DNA of 54,347 bases. Origin: Variovorax sp. E3 (GTDB taxonomy: Bacteria > Pseudomonadota > Gammaproteobacteria > Burkholderiales > Burkholderiaceae_C). The notes under the pieces are model-generated. The model did not search any database and was not told the DNA's origin. It worked only from the letters and a program-made list of their open reading frames with translations. The position numbers were made by a program, and so were the translations under genes. Location: assembly GCF_016082275.1 (NCBI RefSeq), contig NZ_MOWM01000036.1, positions 1-54,347 on the forward strand, written 5' to 3'. Below, piece by piece: positions 45,829-54,347 of the stretch. Position 1 is the first letter of the stretch; every line of letters begins with the position of its first letter.

Positions 45829-46045
45829 GTGCCGCAAGCGGCGACAACCGCTCGCGAAAGTAGTTCGCGGTTTCTTCGTCGCTGCAGTAGACGTAGCACC
45901 CTTTCATGCCTCGCGTCATCAACGTGCGGTAGGTGTTCTTGATGATCAAGTCCGCCTCTGCGACGGCCTTCTTCGGATCGGTCTTGAACCGCGTCTTGTA
46001 GCCGTGAAGTGCTCCTCGTGCACGCCTCGTTCCTCGGGTACAGCC
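45821..46045 (-). pseudogene. C-terminal remnant of a DUF2075-family ATPase/helicase
   Basis: On the minus strand about 70 codons encode GYKTRFKTDPKKAVAEADL, then IIKNTYRTLMTRGMKGCYVYC and DEETANYFRERL, ending in TAG at 45821. The NTYRTLMTRGMKGCYVYC block is the conserved C-terminal motif of the DUF2075 (Schlafen-like) NTPases often found in mobile defence islands. The Walker motifs and the remaining 500 or so residues are absent, so this is a truncated remnant. Confidence 0.75.
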
Positions 46046-46212
46046 ATGACTTCACCGTCACGTCCGATGAGTTCTCGTCGACTCGTGTGTTGATGGTTGT
46101 GAAATTCGGCCGCTAGTGTTTCTCTGGCGCAGGAAGGTTGCAAAGTCGATCTTCTTTGGTAGTGATTGCAAAGTCCGGTTACGCTTATCGCATTCGTTAT
46201 GGAATGTGAAAA

Positions 46213-46877
46213 ATGGAGCCGTTCGATCCTTTGGCTGTCGAGAACGTCGGAGTGACACTAGCCGTAGAACTTGTGGAGCAGATGCTCCATGCACTGCCGC
46301 CTGCAGAGAGATTCGCGGGCGCAGGGGTTTATGCCCTTTACTACCTAGGCAACCACCCCGCCTATGCAAGGCTCGTTGCTTTGGATGGGGGGAGGGCGGG
46401 GGCAAGTACCCTGTTTACATCGGCAGCGCGGTGAGAGAAAACGTCAAACAGGGATTCAGTCCGCGGCCTACCAGTCAAGCAAGACTTTGGACCCGTCTGG
46501 GACACCACGGCGAATCGATTCGAGAAGTTCAGGATGCGGGCCTTGATGCAGGATTTCGATTGGAAGACTTTCGCTGTCGATTTTTAGCGTTGAACGACGC
46601 ATATGTGACCCTGGCGGAATCAGTTCTTATCGCTACTTTCCGGCCCGCATGGAATGGCATGGGCTTTGGAAGCAAAGTTGTGGGTGTTAGGCGCGAAGGA
46701 CAGATTCCATCCCTGTGGGATTCTCTTCACCCAGGACGAGGGGGGCGTCCTGCGGGCAACGTTGAGCAACGTGCTAAAGCAGAGGCCAAGATTCAAGAGA
46801 GCATCGATAAGCTCTCGGAACTGCCCTCTGACCCACGCTCCGCCAAGATGATGGAGAAAATTAAGAGGTTCCTTTGA
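46213..46877 (+). CDS. Type II restriction endonuclease, Eco29kI-like GIY-YIG, frameshifted
   Basis: Two frames together encode an Eco29kI-family enzyme. The first (MEPFDPLAVENVGVTLAVEL to YLGNHPAYARLVALDGG) holds the GVYALYY half of the GIY-YIG motif. The second (KYPVYIGSA, then TRLGHHGESI, FRCRFLALNDAYVTLAE, WNGMGFGSKVVG) holds the YIG half and catalytic helix. They are out of phase at a run of six G (46387-46392); seven G would give one 221-residue protein of family length. Eco29kI cuts CCGCGG; specificity here is inferred. It is convergent with the methyltransferase gene, with stops 16 bp inside each other. Base composition is AT-richer than the surroundings. Confidence 0.87.
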
Positions 46878-48024
46878 GGCGATCGTGCACACGCTGCACG
46901 ATCACATGGGCGAGCTTTGTGGGAACGGCATTCCCTAGTTGTCTCATCGTCTCGGACCAAGAGCCATGGAAGATCATCTCGTCCGGAAATGTCTGAAGAC
47001 GTGCACTTTCTCGGACAGTGAAGTAGCGAACCGTACCGTCAGTGCGACGCAGCATATTCTCCCCCCCTGGAACGCCATGAACCCCGGCCTTAAGTGTCTT
47101 TGCAGGCTCATCAAGCGGGCTACCCGTATGTCCTGGATAGGTACGAGCTCCAGGCTGAAAGCGATGATCGGGGAACGCCTTTGCCAGCAAGGGATGGAGC
47201 TCGGGATCGGGTAGGTCCGCAATAGCATCTCTGACGGTAACCCATGGGGTCTCGGCTGGCGGAGCCTTGAGCTTCTGCGCACGAGCCTTTCCAGATTCGT
47301 CATCCGGCCGATGGCGCTTAGCGACCTTGTGGCGCTCCCAATATTCCCCACTCCGCCATTGGCTCCACAGCAATGCATCGTTGGAGTGGGTGTGAATTGG
47401 GTATTCCCATGTCACATTCATGTCGGATCGAAATCCAACAATAAGAATTCGCTCACGCTTTTGAGGTACTCCATAGTTCGCGGCATTGAGTACCCGCATG
47501 GCGACTTTATATTGAAGTCCTCGAATTTTCCCTCGCGCCTTGTAGTCCTCTAAACGAAGAAAGTGATCGTGCCAAGGCTCCTTGGTTTTGGCGGTTAGGC
47601 TTGGATATTGAAGTTGAAGGCAGATATATTCAAGATAGCTCGAGAAGCTGGCGCGAGTAAGTCCTTTTACGTTTTCAAATACGAAAGCCTTCGGCTGCAG
47701 CTCTCTGACAGCGCGAATTGCCTGCGGAAACATATCGCGCTCATCAAGAAAAGCACGATGAAGCCCACCCATGGAGAAGGGTTGGCAAGGTGGCCCGCCG
47801 GTAACGAGGTCAATCGTTTTTGAAATGTTGGAGAAGCTGACGTCTCGCACATCCCCTTGAACGAGTGGCCAGGTAGTAAATGGCGCAAGACCAGCTTTTT
47901 TGTTTTGACGAATTGTGTCGCAAGCCCAAGGGTCCCAATCAACGACAAGCTGAGGTTTGAAGCCCGCCTGGCTAACTGCCATTCCCAGTCCGCCAGCACC
48001 GACGAATAATTCGACTGCGTTCAT
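46861..48024 (-). CDS. DNA (cytosine-5) methyltransferase (M.Eco29kI-like)
   Basis: A 387-residue 5mC methyltransferase. Ordered motifs: I (ELFVGAGGLGMA), IV with catalytic Cys (VTGGPPCQPFS), VI (FVFENVKGL), VIII (QKRERILIVGF), a target-recognition region of about 110 residues, IX (ESARLQTFPDE) and X (QLGNAVPTKLA). It protects the site cut by the convergent endonuclease, probably CCGCGG. It overlaps the upstream vsr gene by 4 bp. Codon usage is clearly AT-richer than the chromosome, indicating transfer. Confidence 0.95.
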   Translation of the reverse strand: MNAVELFVGAGGLGMAVSQAGFKPQLVVDWDPWACDTIRQNKKAGLAPFTTWPLVQGDVRDVSFSNISKTIDLVTGGPPCQPFSMGGLHRAFLDERDMFPQAIRAVRELQPKAFVFENVKGLTRASFSSYLEYICLQLQYPSLTAKTKEPWHDHFLRLEDYKARGKIRGLQYKVAMRVLNAANYGVPQKRERILIVGFRSDMNVTWEYPIHTHSNDALLWSQWRSGEYWERHKVAKRHRPDDESGKARAQKLKAPPAETPWVTVRDAIADLPDPELHPLLAKAFPDHRFQPGARTYPGHTGSPLDEPAKTLKAGVHGVPGGENMLRRTDGTVRYFTVRESARLQTFPDEMIFHGSWSETMRQLGNAVPTKLAHVIVQRVHDRLKGTS

Positions 48025-48434
48025 GAATCAAGAAACTCTCTAATTCTTAGTGTGAGTGCCTCTTTATCACGAATTTGGCACTCCCAGATTGTCATTACAT
48101 TCCAGCCCGTCGACTCTAGTTTTTTTTGGATTTCAAGGTCTCGCCTTTTGTTTTCTTCTAGCTTGGGTATCCAAAAATCAAGCCTTGATTTTGGCAGCCG
48201 TGCTAGGCGGCATGTGGGGGCGTCATGTCTGTGCCAAAAGCAGCCGTGAACAAAGATAATTTTGTGTCTGGCTACAAAAACTAGATCAGGTTTCCCTGGA
48301 AGATCTTTTTTGTGCAACCGATAGCGATATCCCATGCCGTGAATGAGTCGACGCACGATTACTTCGGGGCGTGTCCCAGTGGCGCGCACTCTACTCATCC
48401 GTTCGCTGCGCTGAAGTGGCGTCAGAGTATCCAT
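48021..48434 (-). CDS. vsr: Very-short-patch mismatch endonuclease (Vsr)
   Basis: A 137-residue Vsr nuclease that nicks beside T:G mismatches arising by deamination of 5-methylcytosine. Seen: the opening MSRVRATGTRPEVIVRRLIHGMGYRYRLH, catalytic Asp in LPGKPDLVFVARHKIIFVHGCFWHRH (zinc/metal Cys and His) and WNVMTIWECQI. It is translationally coupled to the methyltransferase (ATGA), which makes functional sense because it repairs the damage that methylation provokes. Confidence 0.95.
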   Translation of the reverse strand: MDTLTPLQRSERMSRVRATGTRPEVIVRRLIHGMGYRYRLHKKDLPGKPDLVFVARHKIIFVHGCFWHRHDAPTCRLARLPKSRLDFWIPKLEENKRRDLEIQKKLESTGWNVMTIWECQIRDKEALTLRIREFLDS

Positions 48435-48536
48435 GAGCTATTTTTTGCCATGCACAGCCCTTTTACAACGCCACGATGCTGTGCATTCAGTGTTGTCGTG
48501 TGCTCTTTTCGCGTCTTGTTTGGCGCAGCAGAAAGC

Positions 48537-48562
48537 AAAAAGGCCACCCTTTTGGGGTGACC
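48537..48562 (-). terminator. Rho-independent terminator after tRNA-Thr
   Basis: On the minus strand GGTCACCC pairs with GGGTGGCC (one wobble) and is followed by TTTTT. It lies 28 bp beyond the tRNA 3' end and closes the fbp/tRNA-Thr transcript, separating core genes from the restriction island. Confidence 0.82.
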
Positions 48563-48589
48563 TGACTGCTTGATACCACTATCAAATTT

Positions 48590-48665
48590 TGGTGCCGGAG
48601 AGATGAATCGAACACCCGACCTTCTCATTACGAATGAGCTGCTCTACCGACTGAGCTACACCGGC
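48590..48665 (-). tRNA. tRNA-Thr(CGU)
   Basis: A standard 76-nt cloverleaf with encoded CCA: acceptor GCCGGTG/TCTCCGGC region, D arm GCTC/GAGC with AGTCGGTA, anticodon loop TTCGTAA (CGU), T loop TTCGATT. The anticodon region is the same as in E. coli tRNA-Thr(CGU). It lies directly after fbp, and its 3' end faces the restriction-modification island, a common integration geometry. Confidence 0.95.
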
Positions 48666-48690
48666 GAAGCCTCAGATTATAGCCAAAAAA

Positions 48691-49704
48691 TCAGGCCTTC
48701 TCTGCGTGGTACTGCGTCAATCTCTCAACTTCGTTTCGAGAACCCAACATCACGCTCACGCGCTCGTGCAGTTTGGTGGGTTTCAGGTCCAGGATGCGCT
48801 GCTTGCCGTTGGTTGCGGCGCCGCCGGCCTGCTCGACCAGCCAGCTCATGGGGTTGGCTTCGTACATCAGGCGCAGCTTGCCGGCCTTCTCGGGCTCGCG
48901 CTTGTCCCACGGGTACATGAAGACGCCGCCGCGCATCAGGATGCGGTGCACGTCGGCCACCATGCTGGCAATCCAGCGCATGTTGAAGTCCTTGCCGCGC
49001 GGGCCTTCCTTGCCGGCCAGGCACTCGTCGATGTAGCGCTTCACGGGCTCGTCCCAGTGGCGCATGTTGCTCATGTTGATGGCAAATTCCTTGGTGTCCG
49101 CCGGAATCTGGATGTCTTCCTGCGTCAGCACGAAGCTGCCTTGCTCGCGGTCGAGCGTGAACATGGCCACGCCGTTGCCCACGGTCAGCACCAGGGTGGT
49201 CTGCGGGCCGTAGATGCAGTAGCCGGCCGCCACCTGCTGGGTGCCTGCCTGCAGAAAGTCGCCTTCCTGCACGCCGGGGTGGTCGTCGGGCTTCTTCAGC
49301 ACGCTGAAGATGGTGCCGATGCTCACGTTCACGTCGATGTTGCTGCTGCCGTCCAGCGGGTCGAACATGAGCAGGTATTCGCCCTGCGGGTAGCGGTTGG
49401 GCACCACGTGGATGGATTCCATTTCCTCGCTGGCCATGGCCGCGAGGTGGCCGCCCCATTCGTTGGCCTCGATGAGCACTTCGTTGGCGATGATGTCCAG
49501 CTTCTTCTGGATCTCGCCCTGCACGTTCTCGCTCTCGGCGGTGCCGAGCACGCCGCCCAGCGCGCCCTTGTTCACGGCCTGGCTGATGCTCTTGCAGGCG
49601 CGGGCGACCACTTCGAGCAGCAGGCGCAGCTGGCCGGGAATGAGGCCGTCGGCGCGCTGTTGTTCGACGAGGTAGCGGGTGAGGGAAATCTTCTGTTGAG
49701 CCAT
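48691..49704 (-). CDS. fbp: Fructose-1,6-bisphosphatase class I
   Basis: A 337-residue gluconeogenic enzyme that hydrolyses fructose 1,6-bisphosphate. Metal and phosphate motifs: [28 protein letters not shown], and the sugar-phosphate site [21 protein letters not shown]. Length and ends match the family. The ATG at 49704 begins [12 protein letters not shown]. It is codirectional with pepN (38 bp upstream) and tRNA-Thr downstream. Confidence 0.97.
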   Translation of the reverse strand: MAQQKISLTRYLVEQQRADGLIPGQLRLLLEVVARACKSISQAVNKGALGGVLGTAESENVQGEIQKKLDIIANEVLIEANEWGGHLAAMASEEMESIHVVPNRYPQGEYLLMFDPLDGSSNIDVNVSIGTIFSVLKKPDDHPGVQEGDFLQAGTQQVAAGYCIYGPQTTLVLTVGNGVAMFTLDREQGSFVLTQEDIQIPADTKEFAINMSNMRHWDEPVKRYIDECLAGKEGPRGKDFNMRWIASMVADVHRILMRGGVFMYPWDKREPEKAGKLRLMYEANPMSWLVEQAGGAATNGKQRILDLKPTKLHERVSVMLGSRNEVERLTQYHAEKA

Positions 49705-49742
49705 ATGCTTTCTGTTCAGTCTCTTCTTGCTTGGTTGCCGGC

Positions 49743-52436
49743 TCAGTTGCCAGCTAAGGCGCGGGTCACTACCTCGTGGGTGTCCTTGCTCAGGTCGGGC
49801 TTGGCGGCCACGCGGGCAATGGCCTCGCGCGCGGCGCTGCGGTACGGCTCGGCCAGCTTGCTCCAGCGGTCGAGCGCGCGCGCAAGGCGTGCGGCCACCT
49901 GGGGGTTGATGGCGTCGAGCTCGATCACGCGTTCGCTCCAGAACACATAGCCGGCCGCGTCGGGGCGGTGGAACGCGCCGGGGTTGGCGCTGCAATACGC
50001 AAAGATCACGCTGCGCGCGCGGTTGGGGTTCTTCAGCGAGAAGTCGGGGTGCTTCATGAGCTGCTTGACCAGCGGCAGGATGTCGCCGCCGCGGTCGGTG
50101 GCGCCGGCCTGCAGCGAGAACCACTTGTCGATGACCAGCGCCTCGTCCTTGAAGATGGCGTGGAAGCGCGCCAGCGCCTGCGCCGCCAGGGTGTGGCCCG
50201 ACGACACGAGCGCGTTGAGCGAGTTGAAGCGGTCGGTCATGTTGCCCGCGTCCTTGAACCGCTGCAGGGTCTTGCCCGGCCACACGACGTCGCCCGAGGC
50301 GCGCGCCGCCAGGCACAGAAAGTTCAGCGCCATGCCGGCCAGCGCGCGGCGGCCCGACGAGGTCGGGTCGGGGCTGTAGGCGCCGGTGTCGTGGTTTTCT
50401 TCGTAGGCCCATTGCCAGTCGGAAAAGAGGGCGATGGCCAGCTGGGCGCGCATGGCTTCGCGCACCAGGTGCACGCGCTGCGGGTCGACCACGTCGAGCT
50501 GTTCGGCAATGTAGGTTTCCGACGGCAGCGTGAGCACCAGTTCCTTGAAGGCGGCATCGAGCTGCGGGTTGCGCAGCACGCTGCGCATGGCGTCGATGTA
50601 GGCGTCGTTCAGCACCGGGGCGGCGTCGGTGGCCAGGGCGGCAATGCCCTGCAGCGCGGCGCGCAGGCCCAGGCGCTGGCCGGCTTCCCAGCGGTTGAAC
50701 GGGTCGGGGTCGTTGGCCAGCAGGGTGAGCAGCTGGGCGTCGGTGTACTCGAAGTCCAGGATCACCGGCGCGCTGAAGCCGCGCAAGATCGAAGGCACGG
50801 GCTCGGCGTCCAGGCCCACGAAGGTGATCTGCTCGCCGGCGCGCGACAGCACCAGGGTGCGCGTGCCGCGGGTCACGTCGCTTTCGCCTTCGAGCTGCAG
50901 CGGCAGTTCGCGGCCGTTGGCGTCGAGCAGGCCCACGTTCAGCGGAATGACGAAGGGTTCCTTGGTCGGCTGGCCGGGCGTGGGCGGGCAGCTCTGCACC
51001 ACGCTCAGGGTGTAGCTGCGGTTGGCGGGGTCGTACACGCCGTGGGCCGCAAGGCGCGGCGTGCCGGCCTGGCTGTACCAGCGCTTGAACTGGGGCAGCA
51101 GGCGGGCCAGTTCCGAATCGGGGTTGGCGTCGGCAATGGCCTGGGCGAAATCGTCGCAGGTCACGGCCTGGCCGTCGTGGCGCTCGAAGTACAGGGTGAT
51201 GCCCTTCTCGAAGCCCTTGCGGCCGACCAGCGTCTGCATCATGCGGACGACTTCGGCGCCCTTTTCATAGATGGTGACGGTGTAGAAGTTGCTGATCTCG
51301 ATGTAGCTGTCGGGCCGCACCGGGTGGGCCATGGGGCCCGCGTCTTCGGGGAACTGGGCGGTGCGCAGCACCCGCACGTCCTCGATGCGCTTGACGGCGC
51401 GGGCCGAGGCGTCGGCGCACAGGTCCTGGCTGAACTCCTGGTCGCGGAAGACGGTGAGGCCTTCTTTCAGCGACAGCTGGAACCAGTCGCGGCAGGTCAC
51501 GCGGTCGCCGCTCCAGTTGTGGAAGTACTCGTGGCCGACCACGCTTTCGATGTTGCTGTAGTCGGCGTCGGTGGCGGTGGCCTGGTTGGCCAGAACGTAC
51601 TTCGTATTGAAGATGTTCAGGCCCTTGTTCTCCATGGCGCCCATGTTGAAGTCGCTGGTGGCGACGATCATGAAGCGGTCCAGGTCCAGCGGCAGGCCGA
51701 AGCGTGACTCGTCCCACAGCACCGAGTTGATCAGCGAGTTCATCGCGTGCTCGGTCTTGTCGAGGTCGCCGGCGCGCACGTACACCTGCAGCAGGTGCTC
51801 CTTGCCGTTGCGCGCCTTGATGCGCTGCTCGCGCGCCACCAGCTTGCCCGCCACCAGGGCGAACAGGTAGCTGGGTTTCTTGAAGGGGTCGACCCACTTG
51901 GCGAAGTGGCGGCCTTCGGGCAGCTCGCCTTGCTCGACCAGGTTGCCGTTCGACAGCAGCACCGGGTAGGCGGCCTTGGCGGCGCGCAGCGTGACGGTGT
52001 ACATCGCCATCACGTCCGGACGGTCGAGGAAATAGGTGATGCGGCGAAAGCCCTCGGCTTCGCACTGCGTGAAGAAGGTGTCTTCGCTCACGAACAGGCC
52101 CATCAGCTTGGTGTTCTTGATGGGGCAGCAGGTGGTGAAGAGCTCGAGCTCGAACGTGTCGGGCAGGCCGTCGATGACGAGCTGCTCGCCCTCCATGCGG
52201 AACGATGCGCCCTGGCCGTTGACCAGCACGCGGGCCAGGTTCAGCTCGTCGCCGTCCAGGCGCAGCGGCTGCACCGGCACCTCGGGGTTGCGGCGCATCT
52301 GCATGCGGTTGAGCACGCGGGTCTTGGCGGGGTCCAGGTCGAAGGTGAGGTCGACGGTGTCGATCCAGTAGGCCGGTGCGGCATAGTCTTCGCGGCGAAT
52401 GGCAATCGGTTGCCCTTGAGCGTCACGCATCAGCAT
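49743..52436 (-). CDS. pepN: Aminopeptidase N (M1 zinc metallopeptidase)
   Basis: An 897-residue cytosolic broad-specificity aminopeptidase. The exopeptidase motif GAMENKG and the zinc motif HEYFHNW with the distal Glu in [13 protein letters not shown] are present; the DUF3458 Ig-like and C-terminal helical domains follow, as in E. coli PepN. The start is at 52436 (MLMRDAQG) or two codons later (MRDAQG); both overlap the end of the HAD gene slightly, suggesting coupling. Confidence 0.96.
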   Translation of the reverse strand: MLMRDAQGQPIAIRREDYAAPAYWIDTVDLTFDLDPAKTRVLNRMQMRRNPEVPVQPLRLDGDELNLARVLVNGQGASFRMEGEQLVIDGLPDTFELELFTTCCPIKNTKLMGLFVSEDTFFTQCEAEGFRRITYFLDRPDVMAMYTVTLRAAKAAYPVLLSNGNLVEQGELPEGRHFAKWVDPFKKPSYLFALVAGKLVAREQRIKARNGKEHLLQVYVRAGDLDKTEHAMNSLINSVLWDESRFGLPLDLDRFMIVATSDFNMGAMENKGLNIFNTKYVLANQATATDADYSNIESVVGHEYFHNWSGDRVTCRDWFQLSLKEGLTVFRDQEFSQDLCADASARAVKRIEDVRVLRTAQFPEDAGPMAHPVRPDSYIEISNFYTVTIYEKGAEVVRMMQTLVGRKGFEKGITLYFERHDGQAVTCDDFAQAIADANPDSELARLLPQFKRWYSQAGTPRLAAHGVYDPANRSYTLSVVQSCPPTPGQPTKEPFVIPLNVGLLDANGRELPLQLEGESDVTRGTRTLVLSRAGEQITFVGLDAEPVPSILRGFSAPVILDFEYTDAQLLTLLANDPDPFNRWEAGQRLGLRAALQGIAALATDAAPVLNDAYIDAMRSVLRNPQLDAAFKELVLTLPSETYIAEQLDVVDPQRVHLVREAMRAQLAIALFSDWQWAYEENHDTGAYSPDPTSSGRRALAGMALNFLCLAARASGDVVWPGKTLQRFKDAGNMTDRFNSLNALVSSGHTLAAQALARFHAIFKDEALVIDKWFSLQAGATDRGGDILPLVKQLMKHPDFSLKNPNRARSVIFAYCSANPGAFHRPDAAGYVFWSERVIELDAINPQVAARLARALDRWSKLAEPYRSAAREAIARVAAKPDLSKDTHEVVTRALAGN

Positions 52437-53109
52437 CGAGTGTCTCCAGAAAATTCGAATGGGCGAGTTCGTTGTAGTCGCAAACCGCGGCAATCACATG
52501 GGGGCCGGCAAGCTCGGCGGCGGTATGGGTGCTGCACACGGCCACGGCGCGCATGCCGCCGCGGCGCGCGGCCTCGATGCCGAAGGGCGCGTCTTCGAAG
52601 ACGATGCAGCGCTCGGGCGCCACGCCGATGCGGCGCGCGGCTTCGAGAAAGATCGCGGGCGTGGGCTTGCCGGTGAAACCCTCGTCGCCGCCCACGATGG
52701 CCAGCGGCAGTGGGTCCATCTTCAGGCGCGACATCGCGAACTCGATGTTGTGCTTGTCGCCGGCCGTGCCCACCGCCACCTTGAGTCCACGCGCAACCGC
52801 CGCCTTGGCAAAGGCGGTAAAGCCCGCCACCTCGGTGAAGTTGTCGTGGAACATGGCGCGGTAGATTTCTTCCTTCTCGTGCACCATGGCCTGACATTCG
52901 GCGTCGGACAGCTCGCGTTCGAAAAGCTCGCGCATGCTCTCCGTGCCGGTGCGGCCGGTGGTGCGCGCAAGGATCTCGCTCACGTCGAGCTTCACGCCGT
53001 GGTTCTGCGCAAATTCGACCCACGACCGCGCATGCCAGGGCATGGAGTCGATCATGGTGCCGTCCATGTCGAAGATGAAGGCTTCGACCTTGCCGTTCGT
53101 CAGGCTCAT
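52423..53109 (-). CDS. HAD-family phosphatase (beta-phosphoglucomutase-like)
   Basis: A 228-residue HAD hydrolase of subfamily IA with a helical cap. Motif I FDMDGTMIDS (nucleophile Asp), motif II in VAVGTAGDK (Ser/Thr position filled by Thr), motif III Lys in GFTGKPTPAIFLEAARRIG, motif IV VFEDAPFGIEAA. Likely a small sugar-phosphate phosphatase or mutase; substrate unknown. It lies between prfB and pepN on the same strand with 5 bp to prfB. Confidence 0.92.
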   Translation of the reverse strand: MSLTNGKVEAFIFDMDGTMIDSMPWHARSWVEFAQNHGVKLDVSEILARTTGRTGTESMRELFERELSDAECQAMVHEKEEIYRAMFHDNFTEVAGFTAFAKAAVARGLKVAVGTAGDKHNIEFAMSRLKMDPLPLAIVGGDEGFTGKPTPAIFLEAARRIGVAPERCIVFEDAPFGIEAARRGGMRAVAVCSTHTAAELAGPHVIAAVCDYNELAHSNFLETLDADA

Positions 53110-53114
53110 GAAAA

Positions 53115-54218
53115 TTACACGCCTTGCTTCAAAGAGGCTTCGATGAACACGTCCAGGTCGCCGTCCAGCACCTTCTGGGTGGCCGAGACTTCGACGTTGG
53201 TGCGCAGGTCCTTGATGCGGCTGTTGTCCAGCACGTAGCTGCGGATCTGGTGGCCCCAGCCCACGTCGGTCTTGCTGTCCTCGAGCTTTTGCTGCTCTTC
53301 CTGGCGCTTGCGCATCTCGTGGTCGTACAGGCGCGAGCGCAGGCGCTTCCACGCCACGTCGCGGTTGCTGTGCTGGCTGCGGCCGTCCTGGCACTGCACC
53401 ACGATGCCGGTCGGAATGTGCGTCAGGCGCACGGCCGAGTCGGTCTTGTTGATGTGCTGGCCGCCCGCGCCGCTGGCGCGGAAGGTGTCGGTGCGCACGT
53501 CGGAAGGGTTGATGTCGATCTCGATCGAGTCATCGATTTCCGGGTACACGAAGATGCTGGCAAAGCTGGTGTGGCGACCGCCCGACGAGTCGAACGGCGA
53601 CTTGCGCACCAGGCGGTGCACGCCGGTCTCGGTGCGCAGCAGGCCGAAGGCGTAGTCGCCCTCGACCTTGATGGTCGCGCCCTTGATGCCGGCGGTGTCG
53701 CCGGGCGTTCGTCTTCGATCTGCGTCTTGAAGCCCTTGCGCTCGGCGTACTTCAGGTACTGGCGCAGCAGCATGCTGGCCCAGTCGCAGGCCTCGGTGCC
53801 ACCGGCGCCGGCCTGGATGTCGACAAAAGCGTTCAGCGGGTCGGCCGGGTTGTTGAACATCCGGCGGAATTCGAGCTGCTTGATGTCGGCTTCGAGCGCG
53901 GAGGCGTCATCGGCAATGGCCTGCAGGCCGTCCATGTCGCCGTCGGCCTTCGACATCTCGAAGAGCTCGGTGTTGTCCGACAGGCCGTTGGTGAGCCGAT
54001 CGAGCGTGACGACCACATCGTCGAGCGACTTCTTTTCCTTGCCCAGTTCCTGGGCCTTCTTGGGGTCGTTCCAGACGTTCGGGTCTTCGAGCGATGCGTT
54101 GACTGTCCTCAGTCGTTCAGCTTTGGCATCGTAGTCAAAGATACCTCCGTAAATCGACCGTACGGACGGTCAGGTCCGCGAGCATTGCGCTGATTTGGTT
54201 GATCTGTTCTGCGTCCAT
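53115..54218 (-). CDS. prfB: Peptide chain release factor 2, programmed frameshift plus one-base gap
   Basis: RF2 terminates translation at UGA and UAA. From ATG 54218 the zero frame reads 27 codons ([13 protein letters not shown] to DLRRYL) and meets UGA; a +1 shift continues with [10 protein letters not shown]. Later domains include [16 protein letters not shown] helices, the SPF stop-codon tripeptide ([11 protein letters not shown]) and the catalytic GGQ ([11 protein letters not shown]). A second, non-programmed break exists at 53703-53705, where one missing G/C base separates TQIEDE from [11 protein letters not shown]. As prfB is essential, that break is almost certainly a sequence error. 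Confidence 0.95.
54134..54147 (-). promoter_or_regulatory. Programmed +1 ribosomal frameshift site of prfB
   Basis: On the minus strand AGG-TAT-CTT-TGA-C has an internal GGAGG Shine-Dalgarno just upstream of the CTTTGAC slippery stop, as in other bacterial prfB genes. Low RF2 levels favour shifting at UGA, giving autoregulation. Confidence 0.95.
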
Positions 54219-54298
54219 GGGGTGTCCTGACTGTGTTCGGGGAAACCGGACATTTTCTCATGCCCCGAAAGCCGCCGAGGAGATGGCCCCGTATTGCT

Positions 54299-54319
54299 CC
54301 TTCCCCCTCTGGGGGAAGG
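54299..54319. repeat. Palindromic repeat (REP-like hairpin)
   Basis: CCTTCCCCC and GGGGGAAGG form a 9-bp perfect stem with a TCT loop, followed by a G-rich stretch (CTGGGATGGGGGC). It resembles short palindromic intergenic repeats frequent in Comamonadaceae. Only one copy is in the window, so the repeat nature is inferred from its form. Confidence 0.45.
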
Positions 54320-54347
54320 CTGGGATGGGGGCGGGCAGGGCGTGCCC

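Noticed and set aside
45995..46110. Extension of the DUF2075 fragment further upstream
   Set aside because: Translation beyond about 46045 shows no recognisable DUF2075 motif in any frame, so the remnant seems to end there.
49776..51707. A 643-codon plus-strand open frame
   Set aside because: It is antisense to pepN, with no ribosome site or recognisable motif; high GC at third positions creates such frames.

Overview
This is a high-GC, gene-dense stretch of a bacterial chromosome. Product types, codon usage and operon layouts suggest a betaproteobacterium of the Comamonadaceae, probably Variovorax or a close relative; this is an inference, since the window contains no rRNA marker. Most of it is catabolic accessory DNA set between core genes.

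Region by region. (1) 1-9.2 kb: a lipoprotein of the serine beta-lactamase fold that lacks the catalytic serine (cut by the window edge), a two-component system, a membrane protein, an Lrp/AsnC regulator divergent from a fused indolepyruvate ferredoxin oxidoreductase, and a phosphate acyltransferase. (2) 9.2-10.0 kb: a small gene with its own promoter and terminator, then three irregular tRNA genes (Leu-UAG, Pro-UGG, Trp-CCA). (3) 10.0-12.5 kb: an Rrf2 regulator, a secreted cupin and an NDH-2-like flavoprotein; the cupin and flavoprotein promoters share an operator sequence. (4) 12.6-26.7 kb: a complete phenol degradation cluster, dmpR-dmpKLMNOPQBCDEFGHI. It has a textbook sigma54 control region (activator site, IHF site, -24/-12 promoter) and converts phenol through catechol and meta-cleavage to pyruvate and acetyl-CoA. 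(5) 26.8-33.5 kb: a seven-gene operon on the minus strand (HisD/HpsN-like dehydrogenase, SDR, LacI regulator, two Bug-type binding proteins, RraA-like and HpaI-like aldolases) with paired palindromic operators. Its substrate is unknown and it is the best candidate here for an undescribed pathway. (6) 33.7-40.5 kb: the lower nicotinate pathway, nicE-D-X-F divergent from nicC-T-R, taking 6-hydroxynicotinate to fumarate; nicAB is not in the window. (7) 40.9-44.5 kb: mixed single genes (PLP lyase, ankyrin protein, sirtuin, GNAT, DUF4431-like protein). (8) 44.6-48.6 kb: an acquired island with a HigBA-like toxin-antitoxin pair, a DUF2075 remnant and an AT-richer Eco29kI-type restriction-modification system with vsr, ending at tRNA-Thr. 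(9) 48.6-54.2 kb: core genes fbp, pepN, a HAD phosphatase and prfB with its programmed frameshift.

Caution about the sequence: seven otherwise intact genes (dmpI, the HisD-like gene, nicD, nicC, the sirtuin, the restriction enzyme and the essential prfB) each lack exactly one base, mostly in short homopolymers or simple repeats. The simplest reading is indel error in the assembly, so I treat these as functional genes needing resequencing, not as proven pseudogenes.
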